From Pseudoroseomonas ludipueritiae (GTDB lineage: Bacteria; Pseudomonadota; Alphaproteobacteria; Acetobacterales; Acetobacteraceae): a stretch of DNA of 64,000 bases. Below, one piece after another: positions 7,770 to 16,779 of this stretch. Each line of letters opens with the position of its first letter. Positions within the stretch are counted from its first letter, which is position 1. A program made the position numbers and the translations under genes. The notes beneath the pieces are model-generated. The model did not search any database. It had not been told where the DNA came from and saw only the letters and a list, made by a program, of their open reading frames with translations. The stretch is from positions 36,790-100,789 of the forward strand of contig NZ_JACTUZ010000004.1 in the NCBI RefSeq assembly GCF_014490445.1, read 5' to 3'.

Positions 7770-8780
7770 GTGGAAGCAGAATCCACATCCGCTGCGGGGC
7801 CAAGGGTGCTCGTCATCGGTGCCGGCGTTGCCGGGCTGGTGACGGCCACGGTGCTGGCCGCGCGTGGCGCGGCGGTTTCCATGATCCACCGCCCGGAGCC
7901 GGCGACGCGCGCCTCCCATTTCGCCGGCGGCATGCTGGCCCCCTGGTGCGAGGCCGCGGATGCCACTCCCGCCCTGGTCGTGCCGGGTGTCGAGGCTATC
8001 GAATGGTGGGCGCGCCATGTGCCGGAGACCTGCCGCGAGGGTAGCCTGGTGGTCGCGGCCAGGCGGGACCAAGGGGAGCTGGCGCGTTTCGCCCGCCGCA
8101 CCTCCGGCCACCGCATGTGTTCCGCCGCCGAGGTCGCGGCGCTGGAGCCGGACCTTCAGGAGCGCTTCGCCCAGGCATTGTTCTTCGCGGGGGAAGCGCA
8201 TCTGGACCCGCGCGCCGCCCTCCGGGCGCTGGCTGCCGGCCTGACGCGGCGCGGCATCGAGATCCGCGAGGGAGAGGTGGCGGAAGCCGACCATGCCGGC
8301 TTCGACCATATCATCGACTGCCGCGGCCATGCCGCCGCCCCGGTGCTGCCGGAGCTGCGCGGCGTGCGGGGGGAGATGCTGCTGCTGCGCTGCCCCGGCG
8401 TGACCTTGCGCCGCCCGGTGCGGCTGCTGCACCCGCGCATCCCGCTCTACATCGTGCCGCGTGCCGGTGGGGTCTTCATGGTCGGCGCCACCATGATCGA
8501 GAGCGCCGACCGGCGCGCCGTCACTGTCCGTTCGGCGGTGGAATTGCTGAATGCGGCCTATGCCCTGCATCCCGGCTTCGCCGAGGCCGAGATCCTGGAG
8601 GCCGGCAGCAATATCCGCCCGGCCTTCCCCGATAACATGCCCGCGTTGCGCCGGCGGGGCCGCGTGCTGCACCTCAATGGCATGTACCGGCACGGCTTCC
8701 TGCTCTCGCCTCATTTCGCCCACCGCGCGGCCGCGATCGTCTTTGGCGAGGACAGCATCAAGAACGGAGAGGCAGCATGA
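7770..8780 (+). CDS. thiO: Glycine oxidase ThiO (FAD-dependent)
   Basis: 336 aa from GTG at 7770, chosen because it follows an AAGAAGGGG Shine-Dalgarno-like stretch and lies after the riboswitch; the open frame continues upstream through the aptamer without sense. N-terminal FAD-binding Rossmann motif 'VLVIGAGVAGLVTATVLAARG', then 'ASHFAGGMLAPWCEA', and C-terminal 'LHLNGMYRHGFLLSPHFA', typical of ThiO. It oxidises glycine to the imine used for thiazole synthesis by ThiG. Its stop overlaps the thiS start (ATGA). Confidence 0.9.
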   Translation: MEAESTSAAGPRVLVIGAGVAGLVTATVLAARGAAVSMIHRPEPATRASHFAGGMLAPWCEAADATPALVVPGVEAIEWWARHVPETCREGSLVVAARRDQGELARFARRTSGHRMCSAAEVAALEPDLQERFAQALFFAGEAHLDPRAALRALAAGLTRRGIEIREGEVAEADHAGFDHIIDCRGHAAAPVLPELRGVRGEMLLLRCPGVTLRRPVRLLHPRIPLYIVPRAGGVFMVGATMIESADRRAVTVRSAVELLNAAYALHPGFAEAEILEAGSNIRPAFPDNMPALRRRGRVLHLNGMYRHGFLLSPHFAHRAAAIVFGEDSIKNGEAA

Positions 8781-8974
8781 ACATCATCGTTAACGGCAAG
8801 CCGCGCAGCGTCGCCGCCACCACCCTGGCCGAGGTGCTGGCGGAACTGGGCTACACGAACTCCCGTGTCGCCACCGCGCATGACAGCGAATTCGTCCCCG
8901 CCGAGCGCCGCGCCGCCTGCCGGTTGAAGGAAGGCGACAAGGTTGAAATCCTTGGCCCGATGCAGGGGGGCTGA
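8777..8974 (+). CDS. thiS: Sulfur carrier protein ThiS
   Basis: 65 aa, ubiquitin-like beta-grasp protein ending in the required Gly-Gly (GPMQGG), which becomes a thiocarboxylate that donates sulfur to the thiazole ring. N-terminal '[12 protein letters not shown]' and '[11 protein letters not shown]' fit the family. Starts within the thiO stop codon (4-bp overlap). Confidence 0.93.
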   Translation: MNIIVNGKPRSVAATTLAEVLAELGYTNSRVATAHDSEFVPAERRAACRLKEGDKVEILGPMQGG

Positions 8975-8978
8975 GGCG

Positions 8979-9761
8979 ATGCGCGTCTATGGTGTGGAAC
9001 TCTCCTCGCGCCTGCTGCTGGGCAGCGCGCTGTATCCCTCGCCGGCGATCATGGCGGAGGCGATCCGCGCCTCGGGCGCCGCCGTCGTCACCGTTTCCCT
9101 GCGGCGGGAAAGCGGGGAGGGCGAGGAAGGCGCCGGGGCTGGCCAGCGTTTCTGGGACCTGGTGCGCGACCTGGGCCTGCGGGTATTGCCGAATACCGCC
9201 GGCTGCCATTCGGTGAAGGAAGCGGTGCTGACGGCGCAGATGGCGCGCGAGGTCTTCGGCACCCCCTGGATCAAGCTGGAAGTGATCGGCGACGACGATA
9301 CCTTGCAGCCCGATGTCTTCGCCCTGGTGGAAGCCGCCCGCATCCTGACGGCGGATGGCTTCCAAGTCTTTCCCTATACCACCGAGGACCTGGTGGTGGC
9401 GGGCCGCCTGCTCGATGCCGGCTGCGAGGTGCTGATGCCCTGGGGCGCACCGATCGGCTCCGGCCGGGGCCTCAACAACCCTTATGCGCTGCGCTCGATG
9501 CGCGCGCATTTCCCCAATGTGCCGCTGGTGGTCGATGCGGGGATCGGCCTGCCGTCCCATGCCGCCGCCGCGATGGAGATGGGCTATGACGCCGTGCTGC
9601 TGAACACCGCCGTCGCCAGGGCCGGCGACCCGGTGGCCATGGCACGGGCCATGGCGCGCGCCGTGGAGGCTGGCCGGCTGGCCTATGAGGCTGACCCGAT
9701 GGAAGCGCGGGACATGGCGGCGCCTTCCACCCCGGTCTTCGGCACGGCGGCTTTCGCATGA
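8979..9761 (+). CDS. thiG: Thiazole synthase ThiG
   Basis: 260 aa from ATG at 8979, four bases after thiS; an in-frame start inside thiS was rejected. Conserved ThiG segments: '[14 protein letters not shown]', '[16 protein letters not shown]' (the Lys forms the Schiff base with deoxyxylulose 5-phosphate), 'GWGAPIGSG'-like '[14 protein letters not shown]', '[19 protein letters not shown]' and '[20 protein letters not shown]'. It builds the thiazole phosphate moiety with ThiS and ThiO products. Confidence 0.95.
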   Translation: MRVYGVELSSRLLLGSALYPSPAIMAEAIRASGAAVVTVSLRRESGEGEEGAGAGQRFWDLVRDLGLRVLPNTAGCHSVKEAVLTAQMAREVFGTPWIKLEVIGDDDTLQPDVFALVEAARILTADGFQVFPYTTEDLVVAGRLLDAGCEVLMPWGAPIGSGRGLNNPYALRSMRAHFPNVPLVVDAGIGLPSHAAAAMEMGYDAVLLNTAVARAGDPVAMARAMARAVEAGRLAYEADPMEARDMAAPSTPVFGTAAFA

Positions 9762-10378
9762 TGCTGCCGTCGCGCTTCTACCCTGTGGTGCCCGATATTG
9801 GCTGGGTTCGCCGCCTGGTGCCCGGCGCCCGGCTGATCCAGCTCCGCCTGAAGGACCTCCCGGAAGCGGAGATCCGCCGGCAGGCCGCCGAGGCCGACGC
9901 CATCTGCCGCGCCCATGGCGCCCTGCTGGTGCTGAACGACTTCTGGCGCATCGCCATCGATCTGCGGCTGCAGGCGCTCCACCTGGGCCAGGAGGATCTG
10001 GCGGAGGCCGATCTGCCCGCCATCCGCACCGCCGGCCTCCGGCTCGGCATCAGCACCCATTCCGAGGCGGAACTGGACACTGCCCTGGCTGCGGAGCCCG
10101 ACTACGTGGCGCTAGGCCCGGTCTATCCCACCACCCTGAAGGTGATGCCCTGGGCGCCGCAGGGCCTGCCGCGGCTCGGCGCCTGGAAGCGGCGCATCGG
10201 CGCCCTGCCGCTGGTGGCGATCGGCGGCATCACGCTGGAGCGGGCGCCGGGCTGCCTCGTGGCCGGCGCCGACTGCGTCGCCGTCGTCTCCGACGTCACC
10301 GGTCATCCGGCGCCGGAGGAGCGGGCGCGGGCCTGGCTGGCCACCGTGGATGCCAGCCAGGAGGCGGCGGCCCGCTAG
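9758..10378 (+). CDS. thiE: Thiamine phosphate synthase ThiE
   Basis: 206 aa TIM-barrel protein starting in the thiG stop (ATGA). Motifs: '[14 protein letters not shown]', 'RLIQLRLKD', '[25 protein letters not shown]', '[29 protein letters not shown]' and '[12 protein letters not shown]'. It joins HMP-PP with thiazole phosphate to give thiamine monophosphate. The pyrimidine genes thiC and thiD are not in this window. Confidence 0.9.
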   Translation: MMLPSRFYPVVPDIGWVRRLVPGARLIQLRLKDLPEAEIRRQAAEADAICRAHGALLVLNDFWRIAIDLRLQALHLGQEDLAEADLPAIRTAGLRLGISTHSEAELDTALAAEPDYVALGPVYPTTLKVMPWAPQGLPRLGAWKRRIGALPLVAIGGITLERAPGCLVAGADCVAVVSDVTGHPAPEERARAWLATVDASQEAAAR

Positions 10379-10386
10379 GCCGCCGC
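10364..10386 (+). terminator. Bidirectional stem-loop at the thiE end
   Basis: Perfect 9-bp stem GCGGCGGCC/GGCCGCCGC (10364-10372 with 10378-10386) around a 5-nt loop. It spans the thiE stop codon and lies just before the end of the convergent gene at 10391, so it could end transcripts from both sides. Confidence 0.55.
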
Positions 10387-10390
10387 GCGC

Positions 10391-10696
10391 CTATTCCTCT
10401 TCTTCCTCTTCCTCGTCGTCCTCATCATCGAGCGGCACGAGGAAGAGGATGGTGGTGGCGTCCTCGTCGTCGTCATCCTCCTCATCCTCTGCCTGGCTTT
10501 CCTCGAACTCGGCGACCTCCTCCTCGTTGGAGGGACGCAGGTTCAAGGTGGCCTTGCCATCCCAAAGCGGCGCGTTGCCGCTCTTCAGCCGCGTCAGATC
10601 CTCCCGGAAGCCCTCGCCCTCCACGATGGCACGAGCGTCCTCCTCGCTGGTATTCATGACGGCCATGGGCCGGCCGCCGATCTCGAGCGTGAACAT
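10391..10696 (-). CDS. Small protein with extreme acidic C-terminal tail
   Basis: 101 aa. The N-terminal two thirds look globular ('MFTLEIGGRPMAVMNTSEED', 'DLTRLKSGNAPLWDGKATLN'). The C-terminus contains runs of Asp and Glu interrupted by a hydrophobic strand (ATTILFLVPLD) and ends in seven consecutive Glu. The ATG at 10696 follows AGGAGG with good spacing. I recognise no family; the polyacidic tail could bind a basic protein or divalent metal, but that is inference only. Confidence 0.7.
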   Translation of the reverse strand: MFTLEIGGRPMAVMNTSEEDARAIVEGEGFREDLTRLKSGNAPLWDGKATLNLRPSNEEEVAEFEESQAEDEEDDDDEDATTILFLVPLDDEDDEEEEEEE

Positions 10697-11015
10697 GGTC
10701 CTTCGTACCTCCTCGGTGACGGACCTGGGTTCAACGTCGCCTCCGCCGATTGTTTGCGCGGCTGCCGGACAGTGGCGCGACAGTCTTCAGTGCGCCCTTT
10801 ACCCGGGCGGAAGTTCACACCTCCGCCAGCCTCGCCGCCGGCACTGGGGAGGCCCAGGCACCCGCATGTGCCATGCCGCAACCGTGGCGTCGCCAGGGGT
10901 TTGAAGCATCCGGTGCCACCTGGGCCATGATCACGGCCGCCTGGAGGATGGATGGAAAGCGTTCCGGCCTTGCGCGCAACCCTCTGGGCGGGCCCGGCCC
11001 TACCGGAGAATTCCG
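10697..11015. other. Divergent intergenic region
   Basis: About 320 bp between the acidic-tail protein (leftward) and the Nudix gene (rightward). It should hold both promoters. I see no convincing RNA element or repeat in it. Confidence 0.4.
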
Positions 11016-11627
11016 ATGCCGCCTGAGGCACCCCGCCCCATGGAGGAGAAAGGCGGCATCCGCATCCAGAGCCGCGAGGTCCTGTCGGAGAACTGGTTCC
11101 GGCTGGAGAAGGTGACCTTCGACCAGCGCCGCGCCGATGGCTCGGAGCAGAGGCTGCAACGCGAGGTCTATCACAACGGGCCGGGCGCCGCCGTCCTGCC
11201 AGTGGACGCCGAGCGGGGCACCGTGCTGCTGGTGCGGCAGCTCCGCATTCCCGCGCTGGTGAATGGCGACGGCCTGATGTTGATCGAGGCCTGCGCCGGC
11301 ATGGTGGAGAAGGGCGACGACCCTGCCCGGACCGTGCTCCAGGAAGCCGAGCAGGAGATGGGCTGCCGGCTCCAGGGGCTGCGGAAGGTGCTGGAACTCT
11401 ATACCAGCCCTGGCGCATCGGCCGAGAAGCTCCACCTCTTCCTGGCCCGCTACACCCAGGATGACAGGACCGGGCAGGGCGGCGGGCTGGCGGGGGAGGG
11501 CGAGCAGATCGAGGTGCTGGAAATGCCGCTCGGCCAGGCATGGGCCATGGTCGAGAGCGGCGAGATCATCGACGCCAAGACGGTGATCCTGTTGCAGCAC
11601 GCAAGGCTTGCGGGCGGCGGCTTCTGA
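11016..11627 (+). CDS. Nudix-family hydrolase (NudK/ADP-ribose pyrophosphatase-like) with altered Nudix box
   Basis: 203 aa. General layout matches NudK/ADP-sugar pyrophosphatases: 'REVYHNGPGAAVLPVDAERG', 'LLVRQLRIPALVNGDG', 'LIEACAGMVEKGDDPARTVL'. The Nudix box (about residues 95-117) departs from consensus GX5EX7REUXEEXGU: the first Glu is Asp101, the Arg is Gln109, and the first Glu of the EE pair is Gln113; Glu110 and Glu114 are kept. Loss of one metal ligand may weaken or change activity. ATG at 11016 follows GGAG; Met at 11040 is an alternative start. Confidence 0.8.
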   Translation: MPPEAPRPMEEKGGIRIQSREVLSENWFRLEKVTFDQRRADGSEQRLQREVYHNGPGAAVLPVDAERGTVLLVRQLRIPALVNGDGLMLIEACAGMVEKGDDPARTVLQEAEQEMGCRLQGLRKVLELYTSPGASAEKLHLFLARYTQDDRTGQGGGLAGEGEQIEVLEMPLGQAWAMVESGEIIDAKTVILLQHARLAGGGF

Positions 11628-11667
11628 GGCACCGGCCGGAAATCGGACATCATCGCGGAGAAACCTG

Positions 11668-12657
11668 ATGGTCAAAGGCAAGCACTACGCCCCACCCGGC
11701 CCGATCGGCTTCGGCGGCGCGCCACTGGGCAATATGTTCGAGATCGTCTCGGATGCCGATGCCGTGGCGACGCTCGAAGCGGCCTGGGACGCGGGCATCC
11801 GCTATTTCGACACTGCTCCCGAATACGGGCCCGGAATCTCCGAGCACCGCTTCGGCCAGGTGCTGCGCAACAAGCCGCGCGACGAATTCGTGCTCTCCAC
11901 CAAGGTGGGCCGCCTGCTGCGCGCCGATGCCAGCAAGGGCGGCCAGCACGGCCCCTTTGTCGCCGGCCTGCCTTTCCGCGTCGATTACGACTACACCGCC
12001 GACGGTGTCCGCCGCTCCATCGAGGACAGCCTGCAGCGCCTGGGTCTGGCGCGCATCGACATCGCCTATATCCATGACTGCGCCGAGGACGCGCATGGCG
12101 AGCATTGGCGCGAGGTCTTCGACATTGCCATGAAGGGTGCCGCCGTGGCCCTGACGCGGCTGCGGGAGGAAGGCGTGATCCGTGGCTGGGGCCTTGGCGT
12201 CAACCGCGTCGAGCCCTGCGTGATGGCGCTGGAACAGGCGGACCCGGATGTCTTCCTGCTGGCCGGCCGCTACAGCCTGCTGAACCAGCCTGCCCTGGAC
12301 GAGTTCTTCCCCCGCTGCCAGGAGCGCGGCGTGCATGTGGTGGTGGGCGGCCCCTATAACTCCGGCCTGATCGCCGGCGGCCGGAACTTCGAATACCAGG
12401 AGGCGCCGGCGGACAAGGTGGCGCTGCGCGACCGCCTCGCCGCCGTGGCCGACCGGCACGGGGTGGACCTGCGCGCCGCGGCGCTGCAGTTCTGCGCGGC
12501 GCACCCGGTGGTCGCCTCGGTCATTCCCGGCACCAAGAACGCAAAGCGGGTGCACCAGAACATGGAACTGATGCGGCAGGCCATTCCCGCCGCTTTCTGG
12601 CGGGAACTGAAGCAGGAAGGCATCCTGCCGGAGAAGGCGCCAACACCCGCCGGATGA
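11668..12657 (+). CDS. Aldo/keto reductase (D-threo-aldose 1-dehydrogenase / pyridoxal dehydrogenase-like)
   Basis: 329 aa TIM-barrel oxidoreductase. Catalytic tetrad elements are visible: Asp and Tyr in 'AGIRYFDTAPEYGPGISEHRFG', Lys in 'FVLSTKVGRLLR' and His in 'IDIAYIHDCAEDAHG'. The C-terminal 'VVASVIPGTKNAKRVHQNME' is the cofactor-binding part. The sequence resembles the fucose/threo-aldose dehydrogenase branch. Start 11668 has GGAG upstream; 40 bp separate it from the Nudix gene, so the two may be cotranscribed. Confidence 0.85.
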   Translation: MVKGKHYAPPGPIGFGGAPLGNMFEIVSDADAVATLEAAWDAGIRYFDTAPEYGPGISEHRFGQVLRNKPRDEFVLSTKVGRLLRADASKGGQHGPFVAGLPFRVDYDYTADGVRRSIEDSLQRLGLARIDIAYIHDCAEDAHGEHWREVFDIAMKGAAVALTRLREEGVIRGWGLGVNRVEPCVMALEQADPDVFLLAGRYSLLNQPALDEFFPRCQERGVHVVVGGPYNSGLIAGGRNFEYQEAPADKVALRDRLAAVADRHGVDLRAAALQFCAAHPVVASVIPGTKNAKRVHQNMELMRQAIPAAFWRELKQEGILPEKAPTPAG

Positions 12658-12733
12658 ACGGAGCGCCGCCGGATGCACGCGGTATGACGCTTTGCATGCA
12701 TCCGGAAGCGTCACTTGGCCGTTTCAGGCGCAA

Positions 12734-13552
12734 ATGCCTGGAGCACGGCCCTTGCCATCTCATCGTCATGCCCTGGAACTCCTCGCGCGCCTTGGCTATG
12801 CGGCGCGGGGCGTCGTCAATCTCATCATCGGCCTGCTGGCCTTCCTGGCGGCGCTGGGGCAGGGCGGCCGCACCACCGGATCGAAGGGCGCGCTGCTGTC
12901 CCTGCTCTCGCACCCGCTGGGCAGCGTGCTGCTGGGGGTGGTGGCGCTGGGGCTCTTCGGCTTTGCGTTGTGGCGCGCCTGCCAGTCCCTGCTGGATGCC
13001 GACCACCGCGGCCGTGGCGCCAAGGCTCTGGCGGTGCGCGCCGGGCAGGCCATCTCGGCCGCCACCTATGCCAGCCTTGGCGTCTATGCGGCGACCCTGG
13101 CGGCGGGCTTCGCGGCCGGGGGCACGGATGACGCGGAAACGGCACAGGACTGGTCCCGCTGGCTGATGGCGCATCCGTTTGGAGAGGTGCTGGTGGCGCT
13201 GGCGGGCCTGGTGGTGGCGGGCATCGGCATCGGCATGCTCGGCTGGGCCTGGAAGGGCTCCTTCGCCAAGCATCTGGAATGCCCCGGCACCGCCTCCCGC
13301 TGGGTGATGCCGCTGGGCCGCACCGGCTTCGCGGCACGGGGCGTGGTCTTCCTGATCATCGGCATCTTCCTGGCCCTGGCGGCCTGGCATTCGAACCCGG
13401 AAGAGGTGCGCGGCCTCAGCGGCGCCCTGCGCGCCCTGCAGGGCCAGCCCTTCGGCCAGGCGCTCTACGGCGTGGTGGCGCTGGGGCTGGCCGCCTTCGG
13501 CATCTTCGAATTCGCCGAGGCCCGCTATCGCCGCATCCGGCCGCCGGGCTGA
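12734..13552 (+). CDS. DUF1206 family integral membrane protein
   Basis: 272 aa. Three repeats of a two-helix unit beginning with a conserved 'LARLGYAARGVVNLIIGLLA', 'ISAATYASLGVYAATLA' and 'LGRTGFAARGVVFLIIGIF' pattern give about six membrane helices, diagnostic of DUF1206. No biochemical function is established. The start at 12734 was preferred; Met at 12692 in the same frame is an alternative. Ribosome-binding sites are weak at both. Confidence 0.82.
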   Translation: MPGARPLPSHRHALELLARLGYAARGVVNLIIGLLAFLAALGQGGRTTGSKGALLSLLSHPLGSVLLGVVALGLFGFALWRACQSLLDADHRGRGAKALAVRAGQAISAATYASLGVYAATLAAGFAAGGTDDAETAQDWSRWLMAHPFGEVLVALAGLVVAGIGIGMLGWAWKGSFAKHLECPGTASRWVMPLGRTGFAARGVVFLIIGIFLALAAWHSNPEEVRGLSGALRALQGQPFGQALYGVVALGLAAFGIFEFAEARYRRIRPPG

Positions 13553-13559
13553 AGCACCT

Positions 13560-14165
13560 CAGCGGCGCGGGCTCTGAGGTGCCCTGCACCAGGATGGGAC
13601 AGTCCTGCGGCGCGCGGGCGAGTTCGATGGTCCCCGCGCCTGGAAGTGCCTGCCTCTATGCGCCAGCACATGCAGCTTATCCGGGTCGGAGAAAACGCCG
13701 CTGCCCTCGTCGGGCGCAAAGGCATCCGCTTCCCAACTGCCCCAAAGGCCACAGATCATATCGACGAACTCCGCCGCGCGTTCATAGCGCTCATCATGGC
13801 GGAGATGTTCGTCGTGGTTGAAGTGCCAGGCTCCCTGCTGCGATCAGGAGGTGACAATGCTCCACCCGGACCGTCCGCCGTTAGTACGGTCGATTGAGGC
13901 GTGTTTGCGGGCGATAAGGAAAGGTTCGTCGTCAGTGGTGGAGACCGTGGCGACGAGGCCGATATGGCGCGTTCGGGCCGTCAGCGGCTCCAGCCCGGCA
14001 TTCCTCATGTCACGGCGGAGCGAGCCGGCAGGCTGGTCGGACAGGCGGACCCCGGTGCCAACGGCGAAGAAGAGCATGTCGAACTTCGCCGCCCCAGCCT
14101 CCAAGGCGCCGTTGAGTAAGTAGCCGGGATGGATGGCGCCAGGCGGCGATGTGGCAGCCCAGGTA
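13560..14165 (-). pseudogene. Decayed LLM-class flavin-dependent monooxygenase (NtaA/SnaA/DszA type)
   Basis: Family segments survive in several frames, in the correct order on the minus strand: 'HIAAWRHP' (about 14150), 'KFDMLFFAVGTGVRLSDQPAG' region, 'ARTRHIGLVATVSTTDDEPF' and 'GGRSGWSIVTS' (13846-14100), then another frame with 'FNHDEHLRHDERYERAAEF', 'GLWGSWEADAFAPDEGSGVF' and 'DPDKLHVLAHRGRHF' (about 13630-13840), then a third frame 'APQDCPILVQGTSEPAP' (13562-13620). At least two frameshifts, small deletions and the missing C-terminal half make this a clear pseudogene. Confidence 0.8.
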
Positions 14166-14192
14166 GCGCGTCGACAGCCTCCGTCTCATCTG

Positions 14193-14420
14193 CCTGCGGC
14201 CACCGATAATGGAAACACCCTTGCAGGAGCCGACGAACTCGCTCACCGTATTCTCCGTGCTGGCTTCCACCGCCATGTTCGGCGCCAGTCCGAAGCGGTG
14301 GAACGCAGCCATGATGCGGGCCTGGGTCTGCGTCTCGGCATCGAAGCGGATGCGGCGGCCAGCATCATACGGCTGACTCCGGGCAAGAGCGACGAGCGGC
14401 ACTCCGCAACCGGTGCGCGA
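14193..14420 (-). pseudogene. LysR-type regulator fragment (effector-binding domain)
   Basis: Minus-strand reading 'GVPLVALARSQPYDAGRRI', 'ETQTQARIMAAFHRFGLAPN' and 'EASTENTVSEFVGSCKGVSI' matches the second half of LysR substrate-binding domains (pattern PLVALARxxP...FxxxGxxPNxxVExxxxxTVxxFVxxGxGVSI). No HTH domain or proper start is present. It abuts the monooxygenase remnant, so a regulator-enzyme pair probably decayed together. Confidence 0.65.
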
Positions 14421-14676
14421 CGTTTCCCACTGCTGATCCTGGAGCTGCGGTGGCACGGTCTGCTTCAGACGGAGTACAGGGGCAAAACCCGGGCCTCGCG
14501 CGGCCCGCGCCCGGCAATGACCTGAGGGTCCCAGGCGCCAGCTTCCGAACGGAAGGCTGCAACCCTCTGCCGCCCCTGGGGTAGATATCTGCCATTCTGA
14601 GGCTCCGCTGGTTCATCGCTTGGCCATGGTGCAAAGGCATGGTGAGCGGTGTTCCGCCACCTTGAGGACAGTATCG

Positions 14677-16764
14677 ATGGGCGCGCGTGTTCAGGCCGAG
14701 GCAGCGGAGTGGTCCTTCCTGGCTGGGGGCGGCGAGGTGGCGCGGCTGATCGGTGCCTTCGACTGGGCCGCGACGCCGCTGGGACCCATCTCCGGGTGGT
14801 CTTCGACGCTGAAGAGCACGCTGGGCCTGATCCTGCGCTCCCCCGTGCCGATCGTCACGCTTTGGGGCGAGGATGGCGTCATGATCTACAACGACGCTTA
14901 TTCAGGCTTTGCCGGCGGCCGCCATCCGCGCCTGTTGGGCTCCAAGGTGCGGGAAGGCTGGCACGAGATCGCGGATTTCAACGACAATGTCATGAAGGTG
15001 GGCCTGGCCGGCGGCACCCTGGCCTATCGGGACCAGGAGCTGACGCTGGAGCGCAATGGCCGCCCCGAGCCTGTCTGGATGAACCTGGATTACTCGCCAG
15101 TCACCGACGAATTGGGCCGGCCTGTCGGCGTCATCGCCATCGTGGTCGAGACCACGGCGAAGGTGCGGGCGGAGCAGAGCCTGCGCGTCACCGCCGATGC
15201 CCTGGCCGAGCTGAATGCCACGCTGGAGCAGCAGGTCGAGGACCGGACGCGCGACCGTGACCGCATGTGGCGCCTTTCCACCGACATCATGCTGGTGGCG
15301 GGCTTCGATGCGCGGATCGCGGCGGTGAACCCGGCCTGGACCACCCTACTGGGCTGGGCGCCGGAGGAGCTGCTGGGCGCCGATTTCCTGAGCCTGGTGC
15401 ACCCCGAGGACGTGGCGACGACGCTGGCCGAGGTCGGCAGGCTGGCCGATGGCATCACGACCCTGCGCTTCGAGAACCGCTACCGCAGCCGTGACGGGTG
15501 CTACCGGTGGCTCTCCTGGACAGCGGTGCCGGACGATCGCTTCATCCATGCCGTGGGCCGCGACATCCAGGCCGAGAAGGAGCAGGCCGAGGCCCTGTTG
15601 CGCGTCGAGGAAGCCCTGCGCCAGTCCCAGAAGATGGAGGCGGTAGGGCAGCTCACCGGCGGCATCGCGCATGACTTCAACAACCTGCTGGCGGGCATCA
15701 CCGGGTCGTTGGAGCTGCTGAGCGCGCGCATCGCACAGGGAAGGCTGAACGATCTCGACCGCTACATCGCCACCGCCCGGGGCGCGGCGGGGCGTGCCGC
15801 GGCGCTGACGCACCGTCTGCTGGCCTTCGCGCGCCGACAGACGCTGGACCCCAGGCCCACCAATGTGAACCGCCTGATCGCCGGGATGGAGGAACTGATC
15901 CGCCGCACCGTCGGCCCCGCCATCACGGTGGAGGTGGTGGGCACCATCGGGATCTGGACCGCACTGGTCGACCCCAACCAGCTGGAAAGCGCGCTGCTGA
16001 ACCTTTGCATCAACGCGCGCGATGCCATGCCGGACGGCGGGCGCATCACCATCGAGACCACCAACAAGTGGCTGGACGAACGCATGGCGCGGGAGCGCGA
16101 CATGCCGCCGGGCCAGTTCCTGTCCCTCTGCGTCACGGACACCGGCACGGGCATGACGGCGGAGGTGGCCGAGCGCGCCTTCGACCCCTTCTTCACCACG
16201 AAGCCGATCGGCCAGGGCACCGGCCTGGGGCTTTCCATGATCTATGGCTTCGTGCGGCAATCCGGCGGGCAGGTGCGGATTTATTCCGAGCCCGGCCTCG
16301 GCACCACCATCTGCCTCTACCTGCCCCGCCACGACGGGGAGGAAGCCGGTGCGGAGGCGGTGGCCATGCCGGCCGCGGCATCGCGCGCCGAGGAAGGCGA
16401 GACGGTGCTGGTGGTCGATGACGAGCCCACCGTGCGGATGCTGGTGAAGGAGGTCCTGGAAGACCTCGGCTACACCGCCATCGAGGCACCGGATGGCGCC
16501 GTCGGACTGCAGGTGCTGCGCTCCGGCAGGCGGGTTGACCTCTTGGTGACGGATGTGGGGCTGCCCGGCGCCATGAACGGCCGGCAACTGGCGGATGCGG
16601 GGCGGGTGCTCCGCCCCGGGTTGCAGGTTCTCTTCATCACCGGCTATGCGGAGAATGCCGTGCTCAGCCAGGGCCATCTTGAATCCGGCATGCAGGTGCT
16701 GACCAAGCCCTTCGCCATGGAGGCGCTGACCAGCCGGATCAGAGCGATGATCAAGGGCGGCTGA
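14677..16764 (+). CDS. Hybrid sensor histidine kinase with PAS domains and C-terminal receiver
   Basis: 695 aa, no membrane helix, so probably cytoplasmic. Domains in order: PAS-like sensor (about 20-160, 'WGEDGVMIYNDAY'); coiled linker (about 165-195); PAS (about 200-310, 'NPAWTTLLGWAPEELLGADF'); HisKA with H-box 'GGIAHDFNNLLAG' (His332); HATPase with 'LLNLCINARDAMPDGG' and 'GTGLGLSMIYGFVRQSGG' (about 435-550); receiver domain (about 575-695) with 'LVVDDEPTV' and phospho-acceptor Asp626 in 'LLVTDVGLPG', Lys in 'VLTKPFAME'. ATG at 14677 follows GAGGA. The signal is unknown; no response regulator gene is adjacent. Confidence 0.9.
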   Translation: MGARVQAEAAEWSFLAGGGEVARLIGAFDWAATPLGPISGWSSTLKSTLGLILRSPVPIVTLWGEDGVMIYNDAYSGFAGGRHPRLLGSKVREGWHEIADFNDNVMKVGLAGGTLAYRDQELTLERNGRPEPVWMNLDYSPVTDELGRPVGVIAIVVETTAKVRAEQSLRVTADALAELNATLEQQVEDRTRDRDRMWRLSTDIMLVAGFDARIAAVNPAWTTLLGWAPEELLGADFLSLVHPEDVATTLAEVGRLADGITTLRFENRYRSRDGCYRWLSWTAVPDDRFIHAVGRDIQAEKEQAEALLRVEEALRQSQKMEAVGQLTGGIAHDFNNLLAGITGSLELLSARIAQGRLNDLDRYIATARGAAGRAAALTHRLLAFARRQTLDPRPTNVNRLIAGMEELIRRTVGPAITVEVVGTIGIWTALVDPNQLESALLNLCINARDAMPDGGRITIETTNKWLDERMARERDMPPGQFLSLCVTDTGTGMTAEVAERAFDPFFTTKPIGQGTGLGLSMIYGFVRQSGGQVRIYSEPGLGTTICLYLPRHDGEEAGAEAVAMPAAASRAEEGETVLVVDDEPTVRMLVKEVLEDLGYTAIEAPDGAVGLQVLRSGRRVDLLVTDVGLPGAMNGRQLADAGRVLRPGLQVLFITGYAENAVLSQGHLESGMQVLTKPFAMEALTSRIRAMIKGG

Positions 16765-16779
16765 GCGGCAGCCTTCAGG

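Noticed and set aside
10870-10960. A SAM-II-like motif (GGTTTGAAGCATCC) upstream of the Nudix gene
   Set aside because: Only a short stretch resembles the aptamer; the conserved second half is absent and the downstream gene is not in methionine metabolism.
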